In this document: positions 37,762-47,323 of the stretch, piece by piece | Position numbering within the stretch: position 1 is the stretch's first letter | Layout of the letters: each line of letters begins with the position of its first letter | Origin: Acinetobacter puyangensis | GTDB taxonomy: Bacteria > Pseudomonadota > Gammaproteobacteria > Pseudomonadales > Moraxellaceae | Assembly: GCF_900096995.1 (NCBI RefSeq) | Contig: NZ_OANT01000004.1 | Coordinates: 248,001-312,000 of the forward strand | Direction: 5' to 3' | DNA length: 64,000 bases | Notes under the pieces: model-generated | The model's database searches: none | What the model was told of the DNA's origin: nothing | Seen by the model: only the letters and a program-made list of their open reading frames with translations | Translations under genes and position numbers: made by a program

Positions 37762-38109
37762 ATGGATCTAAGCAGATTATTGATTACATTCTTTTTATTT
37801 GTTTGTACGGCAGTAGCAGAGATTTTGGGTTGTTATCTGCCGTATCTGATTTTACGAGAAAATAAATCAGCATGGCTTTGGTTACCCACGATGATTAGCC
37901 TTGCGCTGTTTGTTTGGTTGCTTAGTTTGCACCCCACTGCAACAGGGCGCGTTTATGCAGCATATGGTGGGATTTATATCAGTGTGGCATTGATCTGGCT
38001 ACGTTATGTCGATCATGTGTCTTTAACTTGGTGGGATTTGGCTGGCGGGGCAGTGGTTTTATGCGGTGCAGCCATTATTATTCTACAGCCGCATGCTTTT
38101 ATACGTTAA
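37762..38109 (+). CDS. UPF0060/YnfA-family membrane protein
   Basis: A 115-residue inner-membrane protein with four helices, matching the YnfA (UPF0060) family: [35 protein letters not shown] and [16 protein letters not shown] are the diagnostic conserved blocks. YnfA-type proteins resemble small multidrug resistance transporters, and an efflux role has been reported for the Shigella protein. It starts three bases after the clpA stop and probably shares its transcript. Confidence 0.92.
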   Translation: MDLSRLLITFFLFVCTAVAEILGCYLPYLILRENKSAWLWLPTMISLALFVWLLSLHPTATGRVYAAYGGIYISVALIWLRYVDHVSLTWWDLAGGAVVLCGAAIIILQPHAFIR

Positions 38110-38171
38110 GTTTAACCTGATTAATCTTTTTAACGTATTTTCTCAATACTATTCTAAACATTAAAATTGTT

Positions 38172-38381
38172 CTAAATTTTTTTTTTAAGTTTTGCAATAT
38201 CCTTTGATGGTGGCAGGCCAAAAGAGCGTGCATATTCTCGACTAAACTGATGAGAACTTCTATAACCTACCTCAAAAGCAACAGTTTTCACACTCCCTTT
38301 TTTGTATCCCATCTTGAGCTTTTTGAATAAAGCAGAATTAGGCAAATTTAAAAGAGAAAGTAGAGTGTAATATAAGTTATT
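38172..38381 (-). pseudogene. Remnant of an AraC-family regulator (C-terminal HTH only)
   Basis: On the minus strand a 69-codon open stretch ends [20 protein letters not shown] followed by [17 protein letters not shown], the second helix-turn-helix and C-terminal tail of an AraC/XylS regulator. The preceding text ([13 protein letters not shown]) looks like a fusion of the first-HTH end to the second HTH with the middle lost, and an in-frame TGA lies at 38382-38384. The ligand domain is gone, so it should be non-functional. Confidence 0.8.
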
Positions 38382-38421
38382 TCAGTTGAAAATATTTTTA
38401 TGGCGAAGTAGTGGATTGTGA

Positions 38422-38576
38422 GGATTTTTGCCACATTATGATGTGGTGCAATCGCTGGCTGTCATTAATTTAGATGCTCAAAAAGTAATGTTGTTCGAGA
38501 AATAACATTCACTGATAGTGAAATTTATTTAATTCATCAAGATGAACTATCTACAAGATTTACAGGAAAAATTTAA
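38422..38576 (+). pseudogene. Frameshifted 3' remnant of an unidentified gene
   Basis: One plus-strand frame (38422-38505) reads VVQSLAVINLDAQKVMLF and then stops. A second frame, overlapping from 38499, continues EITFTDSEIYLIHQDELS up to a TAA at 38574-38576. Both halves read like real protein and join naturally across a frameshift at about 38499. There is no start in this stretch. I do not recognise the family. The stop abuts the start of the VOC gene. Confidence 0.4.
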
Positions 38577-38984
38577 ATGCTCGATCATATTTTTTTAACA
38601 GTAAGTGATTTGACACGTTCAATTGTTTTGTATGAAGCTGTTTTACCTACACTGGGTATTTCTGTACGCCACGATTATGATGGTAAAGATGGTCCTATAG
38701 GACATCCGGATTTAAAAGGCTTTGGAAGCAATGGACGAATATTTTTTTGGCTTAAGCAAGGTATGCCACATCCAGATGCAATTCATGTAGGGTTTATTGC
38801 ACATAATCAGGCAGAGGTTGATGCTGCTTATGATGTTGCAATTACCTATGGTGCGAAACCGAATGAAGTGGCTGGAGGAAAGCCTGGGGCGCGGTTGCAT
38901 TATGATCCACGCTATTATGCTGCCAATGTTTTGGACCCAGATGGTTACAGTTTGGAGTTTGTCTATAAAGACTGGCAGCATTGA
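38577..38984 (+). CDS. VOC-family (glyoxalase/bleomycin-resistance fold) protein
   Basis: A 135-residue vicinal-oxygen-chelate protein. Metal-type positions are visible: His4 in MLDHIFLTVSD, the histidine in IHVGFIA (around residue 71) and the glutamate in GYSLEFVYK near the C-terminus. The fold is two beta-alpha-beta-beta-beta modules. Members include glyoxalases and small-molecule resistance proteins; the substrate is unknown. It sits in a patch of decayed genes, which suggests the last survivor of a transferred cassette. Confidence 0.85.
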   Translation: MLDHIFLTVSDLTRSIVLYEAVLPTLGISVRHDYDGKDGPIGHPDLKGFGSNGRIFFWLKQGMPHPDAIHVGFIAHNQAEVDAAYDVAITYGAKPNEVAGGKPGARLHYDPRYYAANVLDPDGYSLEFVYKDWQH

Positions 38985-38995
38985 AGTATAGACCA

Positions 38996-39025
38996 ACCAC
39001 TGCATAGAGAGGACTAAGCAGTGGT
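38996..39025. terminator. Hairpin between the convergent VOC and argF genes
   Basis: ACCACTGC and GCAGTGGT form a perfect 8-bp stem with a 14-base loop. There is no strong T-run on either side, so its terminator role is only likely from position. Confidence 0.4.
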
Positions 39026-39032
39026 AAGGCTA

Positions 39033-39959
39033 TTAGATTAAAACTCTATTTTTGACTTGGTTCAATAAAAACTCAACCAGTGCTTTTTGGGCATGCAAAC
39101 GGTTTTCTGCTTCATCCCAGACCACAGCATTTGGATGGTCTAACATGGTTTCAGAAATTTCTTCACCACGATGTGCCGGTAAACAGTGCATAAATAAGCA
39201 ATCTTTATGTGCCAGAGACATCAGCTTTTCATTGACTTGATAGTTGGCAAAAGCTTTTTCTCGTAGTTTTTGTTCTTCTTCTTGTCCCATGCTCGCCCAG
39301 ACATCTGTGACGATCAAATCGGCATTGGCTGCGGCATCTTCCGGTGTGTCAACTAATTCTACACAATGTGCAAATTCGCTTAAGAATTTTTCATTTGGTG
39401 TATAGCCTGCTGGTGAGGAAATTTTAAGCTGAAAACCCAGCATATGCGCAGCTTCCATATAGGAATTACACATATTGTTGCCATCACCAATCCAGGCCAC
39501 TGTTTTGCCTTCAATACTGCCACGATGTTCAATATAGGTTTGCATATCGGCAAGTAGCTGACATGGATGGTGATCATCAGTTAAACCGTTAATCACAGGG
39601 ACAGAAGAATACGCTGCAAATTTTTCGACAATGTCGTGTCCAAAGGTACGGATCATCACAATATCCAGCATACGGGAGATGACCCGAGCTGAATCTTCAA
39701 TCGGTTCTCCACGACCTAATTGCGTATCTCGTGGAGAAAGAAAGATGGCATCCCCCCCAAACTGGCTCATTCCTGCTTCAAATGAAATACGTGTTCGGGT
39801 GCTTGATTTTTCAAAAATCATGCCCATGACTTTACCGACAAAAGGCTGATAAATTTCGCCTTTGTGCTGTAAACGCTTCAGTTCGGTTGCTCGTGCAAGA
39901 AGTTGTTTGAGTTCGAATTGGGTAAGATCACGTAAGGTTAAGAAGTGACGCAGAGCCAT
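39033..39959 (-). CDS. argF: Ornithine carbamoyltransferase
   Basis: Makes citrulline from ornithine and carbamoyl phosphate. The 308 residues contain the carbamoyl-phosphate site STRTR (53-57), HPCQ (131-134), the ornithine-site DVWASMGQE loop and [10 protein letters not shown] near the C-terminus. It is an anabolic-type enzyme with no arcA/arcC neighbours. GGAG before the ATG supports the start. It is transcribed in the same direction as the TetR gene upstream but with a 100-base gap. Confidence 0.96.
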   Translation of the reverse strand: MALRHFLTLRDLTQFELKQLLARATELKRLQHKGEIYQPFVGKVMGMIFEKSSTRTRISFEAGMSQFGGDAIFLSPRDTQLGRGEPIEDSARVISRMLDIVMIRTFGHDIVEKFAAYSSVPVINGLTDDHHPCQLLADMQTYIEHRGSIEGKTVAWIGDGNNMCNSYMEAAHMLGFQLKISSPAGYTPNEKFLSEFAHCVELVDTPEDAAANADLIVTDVWASMGQEEEQKLREKAFANYQVNEKLMSLAHKDCLFMHCLPAHRGEEISETMLDHPNAVVWDEAENRLHAQKALVEFLLNQVKNRVLI

Positions 39960-40062
39960 AGCTACTCCACAAAATTGTTGTTAACAAACAATTAAGTTTG
40001 AGAGGGTTGATGAAAAAAAGAATCGAATAGTTTATAGGCTTTTAAAGGTCAATTGCAAATAT

Positions 40063-40710
40063 TTATTGAATTTTTTCTGGTTTTTGATGTCCTTCGATAA
40101 AACGATCTACGACATAATGGATGTGGTCCTTGATGTTTATATCCAGATTTGAGATGGGTAGGTTAACCATAGTACGCCAGTGTATATCATGAAAGAAACC
40201 GAGAAAATATACAGCCGAATCAAGTGGACGAGTACAATAGATTTGGCCACATTCATGTGCTTGCTGTAACAAATCTGCAAGCAACTGGTGGGCACGTCTT
40301 GGACCAAAACTATAGAGTTGCTGTGCAAGGTCTTGATCATTTTGGGCAATTAATAAAATTAAGCGGCCAAAAGCAGTGCTTTTGTCGTCTGAGAAAATAC
40401 TATATAAATCAAATAATAATTCGGATAGGTTCTGGCGAATATCGATGGAATCACGTTGGCAGGCCAGTTCAATCTGATGGGTGAATTTATTACATCTTTC
40501 CTGACAAATCGCAATGAAAAGACCTTTTTTACTGCCAAAATACTTATATATGGTAGCTTTCGAACCACCTGCATGTTCAACAATCTGATCTAAACTAACT
40601 TTTTCATAGCCATAGCGTAGAAATAAATCTGTAGCAACTTCAAACAATAATGAACACCGATCAGCGCCGCGTTGTGTACAGGGTAATTGTTTGATCGCAC
40701 TAGATTTCAT
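40063..40710 (-). CDS. TetR/AcrR-family transcriptional regulator
   Basis: 215 residues. The N-terminal TetR helix-turn-helix is at about 37-66 (KVSLDQIVEHAGGSKATIYK). The helical C-terminal domain contains RLILLIAQNDQDLAQQLYSFGPRR, like the AcrR/AefR-type dimer domain. The ligand is unknown. A perfect 7+3+7 palindrome lies 36-52 bases upstream of the start, a likely autoregulatory operator. There is no divergent partner; its target might be the upstream same-strand region or a distant gene. Confidence 0.9.
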   Translation of the reverse strand: MKSSAIKQLPCTQRGADRCSLLFEVATDLFLRYGYEKVSLDQIVEHAGGSKATIYKYFGSKKGLFIAICQERCNKFTHQIELACQRDSIDIRQNLSELLFDLYSIFSDDKSTAFGRLILLIAQNDQDLAQQLYSFGPRRAHQLLADLLQQAHECGQIYCTRPLDSAVYFLGFFHDIHWRTMVNLPISNLDINIKDHIHYVVDRFIEGHQKPEKIQ

Positions 40711-40745
40711 AGATGAGTATTCAAGCCTTTGCAGTATTTAATTGA

Positions 40746-40762
40746 TTTTAACATAGTTAAAA
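40746..40762. promoter_or_regulatory. Candidate TetR operator palindrome
   Basis: TTTTAACATAGTTAAAA is a perfect inverted repeat (arms of seven, spacer of three) centred 44 bases before the TetR gene start. The size is typical of TetR-family operators; the assignment is inferred from position. Confidence 0.45.
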
Positions 40763-40819
40763 AAGCTCTTATAGAAGATATCTGTTAAACCATATTCTCA
40801 ATGACGGGTAAGCTATATG

Positions 40820-41440
40820 CTATTTTGTTTTAGGACTCAACAGAATTGGATCTTCCATGTTATAACCGCTTTCAAACGGAATACCGAGATATTCTATCGT
40901 GACTAAAATTTTATTTTGTCTTGGAATCCGAAAAGCCTTTTTGATTTTGAGTTCTGGTTTATAGCTAATGGCTTTTTGTGGCTGACTTTGATAACTTGAA
41001 TCATGAACATGATATTCGTAATGGTATTCTATCGCCTCTTCATTGGGATCGTGCCAGCTTGGAATAGACTCTTGTTGCTGTTGATTAATTTGAACAGAAA
41101 ATACTTTTGGATTGAGTGGATAAAGTGAGCTTAAGCGACGTTTGATTTTATGTAATTCTTTATTAAAAGCAACGTCATTATTATCGTAATCGGCTTTGCC
41201 TGTTTTAGGGTCGATATAAATTGATGTAACCTCAATCAGTTTATCGTTTTGTTTGCTGCGCAAGTCAAAATAATAGAGCTGTGGTAAACGAGCACGACCA
41301 TCTTCATAATGTCTTAATACATAAACTTTTTGATCCTGAGTGTCATAACCTAGAAGTTCGATATGTTGCTCGCCACCTACAGTCGCAAACGCAGACAATG
41401 GACTCAGCAATAAAATACAAGGTAACAAAAAGCGATGCAT
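40820..41440 (-). CDS. Exported protein of unknown function
   Basis: 206 residues with a clear signal peptide (MHRFLLPCILLLSPLSAFA, cleavage near 19-20). The mature part is rich in Tyr, Asp and Lys, with segments such as YVLRHYEDGRARLPQLYYFDL and ILVTIEYLGIPFESGYNMED. There are no cysteines in the mature region, no lipobox and no membrane helix, so it is probably periplasmic. No family is recognised. Confidence 0.7.
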   Translation of the reverse strand: MHRFLLPCILLLSPLSAFATVGGEQHIELLGYDTQDQKVYVLRHYEDGRARLPQLYYFDLRSKQNDKLIEVTSIYIDPKTGKADYDNNDVAFNKELHKIKRRLSSLYPLNPKVFSVQINQQQQESIPSWHDPNEEAIEYHYEYHVHDSSYQSQPQKAISYKPELKIKKAFRIPRQNKILVTIEYLGIPFESGYNMEDPILLSPKTK

Positions 41441-41560
41441 TATAAACTAATCCTTATATAAGTAGACTAATCATACGATACATCGCTTAAAAGTGCATCT
41501 GTCAAATAAAAGACCGTTCTGCTAGACAGAAAAAATTTACAATTTTAGCGCTGCCAAAAT

Positions 41561-43042
41561 TTATTCTTCCTCATCATCACTGGAATCCATGCCAAGTTCT
41601 TTGAGTTTACGGGTTAGGGTATTACGGCCCCAGCCTAGTAATTCCGCAGCATGGCGTTTACGGCCTTTGGTTTGAAATAAGGCTGCTTCGATCAGTGTAC
41701 GTTCAAAAATCGGGGTGGCAATGTCCAGAATTTTCATTTCGCCACTTTGTAGCTTGGTCATGACCCATTCTCTTAATAGTTCATCCCAGGCAAAGTTACT
41801 GATGTTTTCACTATGAACGGGTAGGGCATTGGCCGTACTATATGAAGGCGTTGAAGTTTTACTTTCAACCGGAATTTGTTTTAATTCCGCGGGTAAATCA
41901 TCCGGATATACTTCACGACCGGTGATCATGACGGTCAGCCAGCGACAGGTGTTTTCCAGTTGACGAACATTGCCGGGCCATGGCAATTGTTGCAGGTATT
42001 CAACCGTTTCGGATTTTAAAATTTTCGGACTGACCGCCAATTCTTTTGCGGCTCGAACCAAAAAGTGTTGCGCCAGCATGGGAATATCTTCACTACGATG
42101 CGCTAATTTCGGAATATGAATACGAATCACATTCAAGCGATGATATAAATCTTCACGGAATTTACCCGCCTGTACCAGTTTTTCCAGATCCTGATGTGTT
42201 GCAGCGACAATACGCACATTAACTTTGACTGGGATATGTCCCCCTACCCGATAGAATTCACCATCGGCCAAAACACGTAATAAGCGGGTTTGAGTTTCAA
42301 ATGGCATATCGCCAATTTCATCCAAAAACAGCGTACCACCATTGGCTTGTTCAAAACGACCCTGACGTTGCGTGTTGGCGCCAGTAAATGCCCCTTTTTC
42401 ATGACCAAATAATTCTGTTTCGATCAAATCCTTCGGGATTGCAGCCATGTTTAATGCGATAAAAGGCTTGCTACTACGTGGTGAATGGCGATGAAGTGCA
42501 TGTGCCACTAGTTCTTTACCGGTACCTGACTCACCATTGATCAATACCGTAATATGTGATTGTGATAAACGCCCAATGGCACGAAATACTTCCTGCATTG
42601 CAGGCGATTCGCCAATAATTTCAGTAGAGGGCAAAGCAATACTGGCTTTGGTGCTTTCCTGTTGTTGCAATTTGGTGATGTGCAATATGGCACGATTGAC
42701 CAATGCTAAAGCTTCATCAATATCAAAAGGTTTAGGCAAGTATTCAAATGCACCAGTTTGATAACTTGAAACCGCAGATTCAAGATCAGAATGTGCAGTC
42801 ATGATGATGACAGGTAAATCCGGATAGCTACTTTTGACCTTGGACAGAAAATTTAAACCGTCCATGCCGGGCATGCGGATGTCGGTTAAAATCACATCCG
42901 GTTGATTGCTGGGGAGTAAATCCAACGCGCTTTGTGCTTCTTCAAAGCTGGTCACATCGAAGCCTTCTTCTTTAAAAGTTTTTTCTAGGACCCAACGCAT
43001 GGCACGATCATCATCAATTACCCAAATTTTATTCCGTGTCAT
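41561..43042 (-). CDS. glnG: Nitrogen regulation response regulator NtrC
   Basis: Sigma-54-dependent activator of nitrogen-limitation genes. The 493 residues comprise a receiver domain (acceptor Asp54 in ILTDIRMPG), an AAA+ domain with Walker A GESGTGKE and the sigma-54-contact loop GAFTGA, and a C-terminal Fis-type HTH (AAELLGWGRNTLTRKLKELG). The ATG at 43042 overlaps the end of ntrB by four bases (ATGA) and has GGGAG eight bases upstream; the TTG at 43057 is rejected. Confidence 0.96.
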   Translation of the reverse strand: MTRNKIWVIDDDRAMRWVLEKTFKEEGFDVTSFEEAQSALDLLPSNQPDVILTDIRMPGMDGLNFLSKVKSSYPDLPVIIMTAHSDLESAVSSYQTGAFEYLPKPFDIDEALALVNRAILHITKLQQQESTKASIALPSTEIIGESPAMQEVFRAIGRLSQSHITVLINGESGTGKELVAHALHRHSPRSSKPFIALNMAAIPKDLIETELFGHEKGAFTGANTQRQGRFEQANGGTLFLDEIGDMPFETQTRLLRVLADGEFYRVGGHIPVKVNVRIVAATHQDLEKLVQAGKFREDLYHRLNVIRIHIPKLAHRSEDIPMLAQHFLVRAAKELAVSPKILKSETVEYLQQLPWPGNVRQLENTCRWLTVMITGREVYPDDLPAELKQIPVESKTSTPSYSTANALPVHSENISNFAWDELLREWVMTKLQSGEMKILDIATPIFERTLIEAALFQTKGRKRHAAELLGWGRNTLTRKLKELGMDSSDDEEE

Positions 43043-44145
43043 GATTTGCTCTCCCAAGGTAAATATAAACTAAAAACGGTACGCCCAACTTCGGAATGAC
43101 ACTCGATCATCCCCTGATGCTGGCGCATAATATTTTGTGCAATGCTAAGTCCTAGTCCAGTACCTTTTGCGCGTCCCGTCACCATTGGATAGAAAACAGA
43201 TTCCACAATTTCTGGTGGAATACCAGGACCATTGTCTTCAATATCGACACGAATCGCACTGCGATGATGTACACCCTGAATGGTGACAAGACGTTGAATT
43301 CGGGTACGGAAAATCAGTTGCGGTTTATGCTCAACAAAGAACTCTTTGTTCTCTGTCATTGCCTGTACTGCATTGACACTAATATTTAAAATCACTTGAA
43401 TGAGTTGATCGCGGTCAGCAATAACATCTGGCAAGGACAGATCATAATCACGCTGTACTGGAATTTTATTTTTGGTTTGGCTCAGTACCAGAGAGCGCAC
43501 TCGTTCTAGCGGTTCATGGATATTGACTGCTTCATAACTGGGCAATTGTCTGGAACCCAGCATGGTGTCGGCCAGATTTCTCAGCCGATCAACTTCATTA
43601 ATAATAATTTCAGTATATTCGCTGATATGTGGATCTTTGACATTGCGGGCCAGCAATTGTGTTGCACCACGAATCCCGCCTAATGGATTTTTAATCTCAT
43701 GGGCGACACCTCGAATCAGTTGCCGTGCAACCAAGTGTTGCTGATCCTGTAATTCTTCTTTGGAAATCCGTAATAGCCGATCAATCGGCTGAAATTCGAT
43801 CAGCAGTAAAGGACTTAATTGTTGGGTTGGCAAGGGGGTTAATAGAGAAACAGTATAATCGACATAACGGTCTTTTAAACCAATATTGAGTAAAGCCTCA
43901 CGATGGGTATAAGGTTGACCTGTTTGTAGGGTCTTATTTAATGCCTGCTCCAATGTGATGCTACTGTCGGATAACTCAATAAATTGTGTCACGGATTGCT
44001 TATGAACTCGCAGGAAACTCATTTCAAATAACGTTTCACAGGAAGAATTCATATAATAGACAGTTAGGTCTGGGTGTACCAACAACACAGCTGTCGTTAA
44101 ATGATCAACGATGGTTTTGTAGTCTATATTGGTGCGCACATCCAT
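43039..44145 (-). CDS. glnL: Nitrogen regulation sensor kinase NtrB
   Basis: Cytoplasmic histidine kinase/phosphatase partner of NtrC, controlled by PII. The 368 residues hold an N-terminal PAS domain (about 8-120), the phosphoacceptor His149 in GVAHEIKNPLGGIRGA, and the ATPase domain with DNGPGIP and GTGLGLSIA. There are no transmembrane helices, as expected. It is translationally coupled to glnG; glnA is not adjacent here. Confidence 0.95.
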   Translation of the reverse strand: MDVRTNIDYKTIVDHLTTAVLLVHPDLTVYYMNSSCETLFEMSFLRVHKQSVTQFIELSDSSITLEQALNKTLQTGQPYTHREALLNIGLKDRYVDYTVSLLTPLPTQQLSPLLLIEFQPIDRLLRISKEELQDQQHLVARQLIRGVAHEIKNPLGGIRGATQLLARNVKDPHISEYTEIIINEVDRLRNLADTMLGSRQLPSYEAVNIHEPLERVRSLVLSQTKNKIPVQRDYDLSLPDVIADRDQLIQVILNISVNAVQAMTENKEFFVEHKPQLIFRTRIQRLVTIQGVHHRSAIRVDIEDNGPGIPPEIVESVFYPMVTGRAKGTGLGLSIAQNIMRQHQGMIECHSEVGRTVFSLYLPWESKS

Positions 44146-44491
44146 AAGTTATCGATTCCGAGAGTTAAAATAGCGCATAAATCAAACAACACCTTAAATG
44201 CTTATCATGAGACTGTAACTTGGAAGCAAAAAATAAGCCAACTATTCTATAGTTTTATAAATATGCACTAAAACAAGACACTATAACGGAGACCAGTGTT
44301 TGAGTGATTTTTATTGAATCAATGTCGAATTAAAGAATACCGCCTAAGATTTATTTTTGCACCAATTTGAATCATATTCTTGTAAGATAAAATTATGCAC
44401 TATAATGTATCATATCGGCTTGTGCATGCTTTGACTATTTTTCTGTGATAAAACGCCTTACAATATGCGCATTCTATCGGAGTGTGTGTAA
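44146..44491. other. Intergenic region between ntrB and rimO (346 bases)
   Basis: Divergent control region for ntrB (leftward) and rimO (rightward). It is AT-rich, carries one good plus-strand promoter candidate, and has no gene-like frame, no RNA gene and no clear terminator. I could not place a convincing sigma-54 (GG-N10-GC) promoter for ntrB. Confidence 0.55.
44380..44407 (+). promoter_or_regulatory. Putative rimO promoter
   Basis: TTGTAA at 44380-44385, a 16-base spacer and a perfect TATAAT at 44402-44407, 84 bases before the rimO start. Confidence 0.55.
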
Positions 44492-45829
44492 ATGAAATCC
44501 CCCAAAGTAGGCTTTGTCTCTTTAGGTTGTCCTAAGGCGCTGGTTGATTCTGAGCGTATTTTGACGCAATTAAGAACTGAAGGTTATCAGGTTGCGCAAG
44601 ATTATGAAGGTGCAGACCTTGTTGTTGTGAATACCTGTGGTTTTATCGAATCGGCAGTGCAGGAGTCATTGGACGCAATTGGGGAAGCCATTAGTGAAAA
44701 TGGTAAAGTCATCGTTACAGGATGTTTGGGTAAAGACGAAGACAAGATTCGTTCCATGCATCCCAATGTCTTAAAAGTCACTGGCGCTGCTGCCTATAGT
44801 GACGTGATGGACGCTGTACACGAGTATGTGCCACCACCGCCAAAACACAATCCTTTTGTTGATCTGGTGCCGGAACAAGGCATCCGTTTGACGCCAAAAC
44901 ATTATGCTTATTTAAAAATTTCCGAAGGCTGTAACCATCGCTGTACTTTTTGTATCATTCCGAGTCTACGGGGTGATCTGGTATCTCGTCCAATTGGCAG
45001 CGTCATGGATGAAGCACAGGCATTAAAACGTGCCGGTGTCAAAGAATTATTGGTGATTTCACAGGATACCTCGGCATATGGTGTAGATACCAAATACAAG
45101 TTGGACTTCTGGAACGGGCAGCCGCTTAAAACCAAATTTCTGGATTTATGTGAAGCATTAGGTCAACTTGGGATCTGGGTACGTCTGCATTATGTTTATC
45201 CTTATCCGCATGTTGATGCAGCCATTGACCTGATGGCAAAAGGCAAAATCTTACCTTATCTTGATATTCCTTTTCAGCATGCCAGTCCGAGTGTTCTAAA
45301 GAACATGAAACGACCAGCTCATAGTGAAAACACATTGGAACGAATCAAAATCTGGCGTGAAAAATGTCCGGATCTGGTGCTGCGTTCCACTTTTGTGGTG
45401 GGTTTCCCAGGTGAAACCGAAGAAGATTTCCAATACTTACTGGAATGGCTCAAAGAAGCACAACTGGATCGTGTGGGCTGTTTTACTTATTCTGCGATTG
45501 AAGGTGCGCCTGCTAATGATTTGCCTGATCATGTACCAGAAGACGTTAAACAAGATCGTTTTGAACGCTTTATGCAGGTGCAACAGGAAATTTCTGCGGC
45601 AAAACTGAAAAAACGTATCGGACAGAGAATGACTGTGCTGGTGGACGATCTGGAAGATGAATATCCGGTTGCAGTGGCCAGATCATATGCCGATGCACCA
45701 GAAATTGACGGCAATGTCTTTGTTGAGGACATTGATCGTAATGCTATTAAAGCAGGTGATCTACTCGAAGTGGAAATTACCGATGCTGATGAGTATGACT
45801 TGTTTGCAAGACTCATCAGAACATGCTGA
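44492..45829 (+). CDS. rimO: Ribosomal protein S12 methylthiotransferase
   Basis: Radical-SAM enzyme that adds a methylthio group to Asp89 of ribosomal protein S12. The 445 residues have the N-terminal cluster cysteines (Cys13, Cys49, Cys78), the radical-SAM motif CNHRCTFC (Cys147, 151, 154) and a C-terminal TRAM domain (about 375-440). [12 protein letters not shown] at the N-terminus separates RimO from MiaB. A GGAG box precedes the ATG. Confidence 0.96.
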   Translation: MKSPKVGFVSLGCPKALVDSERILTQLRTEGYQVAQDYEGADLVVVNTCGFIESAVQESLDAIGEAISENGKVIVTGCLGKDEDKIRSMHPNVLKVTGAAAYSDVMDAVHEYVPPPPKHNPFVDLVPEQGIRLTPKHYAYLKISEGCNHRCTFCIIPSLRGDLVSRPIGSVMDEAQALKRAGVKELLVISQDTSAYGVDTKYKLDFWNGQPLKTKFLDLCEALGQLGIWVRLHYVYPYPHVDAAIDLMAKGKILPYLDIPFQHASPSVLKNMKRPAHSENTLERIKIWREKCPDLVLRSTFVVGFPGETEEDFQYLLEWLKEAQLDRVGCFTYSAIEGAPANDLPDHVPEDVKQDRFERFMQVQQEISAAKLKKRIGQRMTVLVDDLEDEYPVAVARSYADAPEIDGNVFVEDIDRNAIKAGDLLEVEITDADEYDLFARLIRTC

Positions 45830-45892
45830 TCGTCTAGACATCAATGATTGTCTATACCTTTTAGTAAATTTTGATATATGACCTGATACAGT

Positions 45893-45910
45893 GCCATCTA
45901 TACAGATGGC
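45893..45910 (+). other. Short hairpin in the pyrH leader
   Basis: GCCATCT pairs with AGATGGC around a four-base loop, 46 bases before pyrH. No T-run follows; it may be the tail of rimO or a leader structure. Confidence 0.35.
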
Positions 45911-45955
45911 AACATTATAAATGATTTTTAAGACATCCCACTTTGGAGTAGAAAT

Positions 45956-46693
45956 ATGAGCGAAAAAAGTCCACGTTATGCACGTATTCTGTTAAAGCTG
46001 TCTGGCGAAGCGCTTTCCGGTAATCGTGAGATGGGTATTGATGCAACTGTGCTGGATCAAATGTCGCTATCGATTGCACATCTGGTTGGTCTGGGTGTAC
46101 AGGTTGGTATCGTTGTGGGTGGTGGTAACCTGTATCGCGGCAGCCAATTACAAAAAGATGGATTGGTCGGACGTGTCACAGGCGATCAAATGGGCATGCT
46201 GGCAACCGTAATGAATGGTTTGGCGATGCGAGATGCTCTGATTCGTCGTAACATCAAAACCCGTCTGATGTCTGCACTGGAAATTGGTACAGTGGTTGAG
46301 CCATATTCCAGTCGTGATGCGATTCGTCATTTAAATAATGGTGAAGTCTGTGTGTTTGTTGCCGGAACAGGTAATCCATTTTTCACCACTGATACCGCAG
46401 CATGTTTACGTGGTATCGAGATCGAAGCTAAATTGATTCTGAAAGCAACTAAAGTGGATGGCGTCTATAATAAAGATCCTAATAAATATGACGATGCTGT
46501 GAAATATGATCATTTAACTTTTGATCAGGTGCTGGATGAAAAATTAGGGGTGATGGATTTGACCGCAATTTGTTTATGTCGCGATCATGATGTGCCGTTA
46601 CACGTCTTTGACATGAATAAGTCTGGCTCATTACTGTCAGTGGTGATGGGGGAAAATGAAGGTACTCGGGTGAGTAACCACACAATCAGATAA
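45956..46693 (+). CDS. pyrH: UMP kinase
   Basis: Phosphorylates UMP to UDP; first gene of the envelope cluster. 245 residues (E. coli 241) with [44 protein letters not shown] (the PyrH signature) and [20 protein letters not shown] lies eight bases before the ATG. In many gammaproteobacteria rpsB-tsf precede pyrH; here rimO does. Confidence 0.97.
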   Translation: MSEKSPRYARILLKLSGEALSGNREMGIDATVLDQMSLSIAHLVGLGVQVGIVVGGGNLYRGSQLQKDGLVGRVTGDQMGMLATVMNGLAMRDALIRRNIKTRLMSALEIGTVVEPYSSRDAIRHLNNGEVCVFVAGTGNPFFTTDTAACLRGIEIEAKLILKATKVDGVYNKDPNKYDDAVKYDHLTFDQVLDEKLGVMDLTAICLCRDHDVPLHVFDMNKSGSLLSVVMGENEGTRVSNHTIR

Positions 46694-46764
46694 ATTTAGT
46701 CACACTTTTCTGATTAAATCACTTTATAATAGTTAAATTTTGAAAAACCGAAGCGGAATTAACC

Positions 46765-47319
46765 ATGATTAATGACCTGAAAAAAGATGGTGAACTACGT
46801 ATGCAAAAAAGCATTGAGTCTTTGGAACAAGGCTTTGCAAAAGTGCGTACTGGACGAGCACATCCTTCGATGTTAAATGGCGTAATGGTGCCTTATTATG
46901 GTTCGGATGTTCCTTTAAACCAAGTTGCAAACGTTGGTGTTGAAGATTCACGTACACTGATCGTTCAACCTTTTGAACGTACCATGGTATCAGCAATTGA
47001 TAAAGCCATTCGTGAAGGCGATTTAGGTTTAAATCCAATCACTGCCGATGCGATTCGTGTCCCACTTCCTGCACTGACCGAAGAAACACGTCGTGATATG
47101 CAAAAGCTGGCGCGTGCTGAAGCGGAGAATGCCAAAATTGCGATTCGTAATATTCGTCGTGATATTCTGGGCGATGTGAAGGATTTGTTAAAAGAGAAAG
47201 AAATCTCCGAAGATGATGAACGTCGTGCAGGTGATGATGTGCAAAAATTAACAGACAAATATATTGCTGAAGTAGATAAGCGTCTGGCAGCCAAAGAAGC
47301 TGAATTGATGCAGGTGTAA
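46765..47319 (+). CDS. frr: Ribosome recycling factor
   Basis: With EF-G splits post-termination ribosomes. 184 residues (E. coli 185): [52 protein letters not shown] and the C-terminal helical arm. It lies 71 bases after pyrH, with a TATAAT at 46725-46730 that might be a separate -10, although no matching -35 is clear. uppS begins five bases after it. Confidence 0.97.
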   Translation: MINDLKKDGELRMQKSIESLEQGFAKVRTGRAHPSMLNGVMVPYYGSDVPLNQVANVGVEDSRTLIVQPFERTMVSAIDKAIREGDLGLNPITADAIRVPLPALTEETRRDMQKLARAEAENAKIAIRNIRRDILGDVKDLLKEKEISEDDERRAGDDVQKLTDKYIAEVDKRLAAKEAELMQV

Positions 47320-47323
47320 TGCA

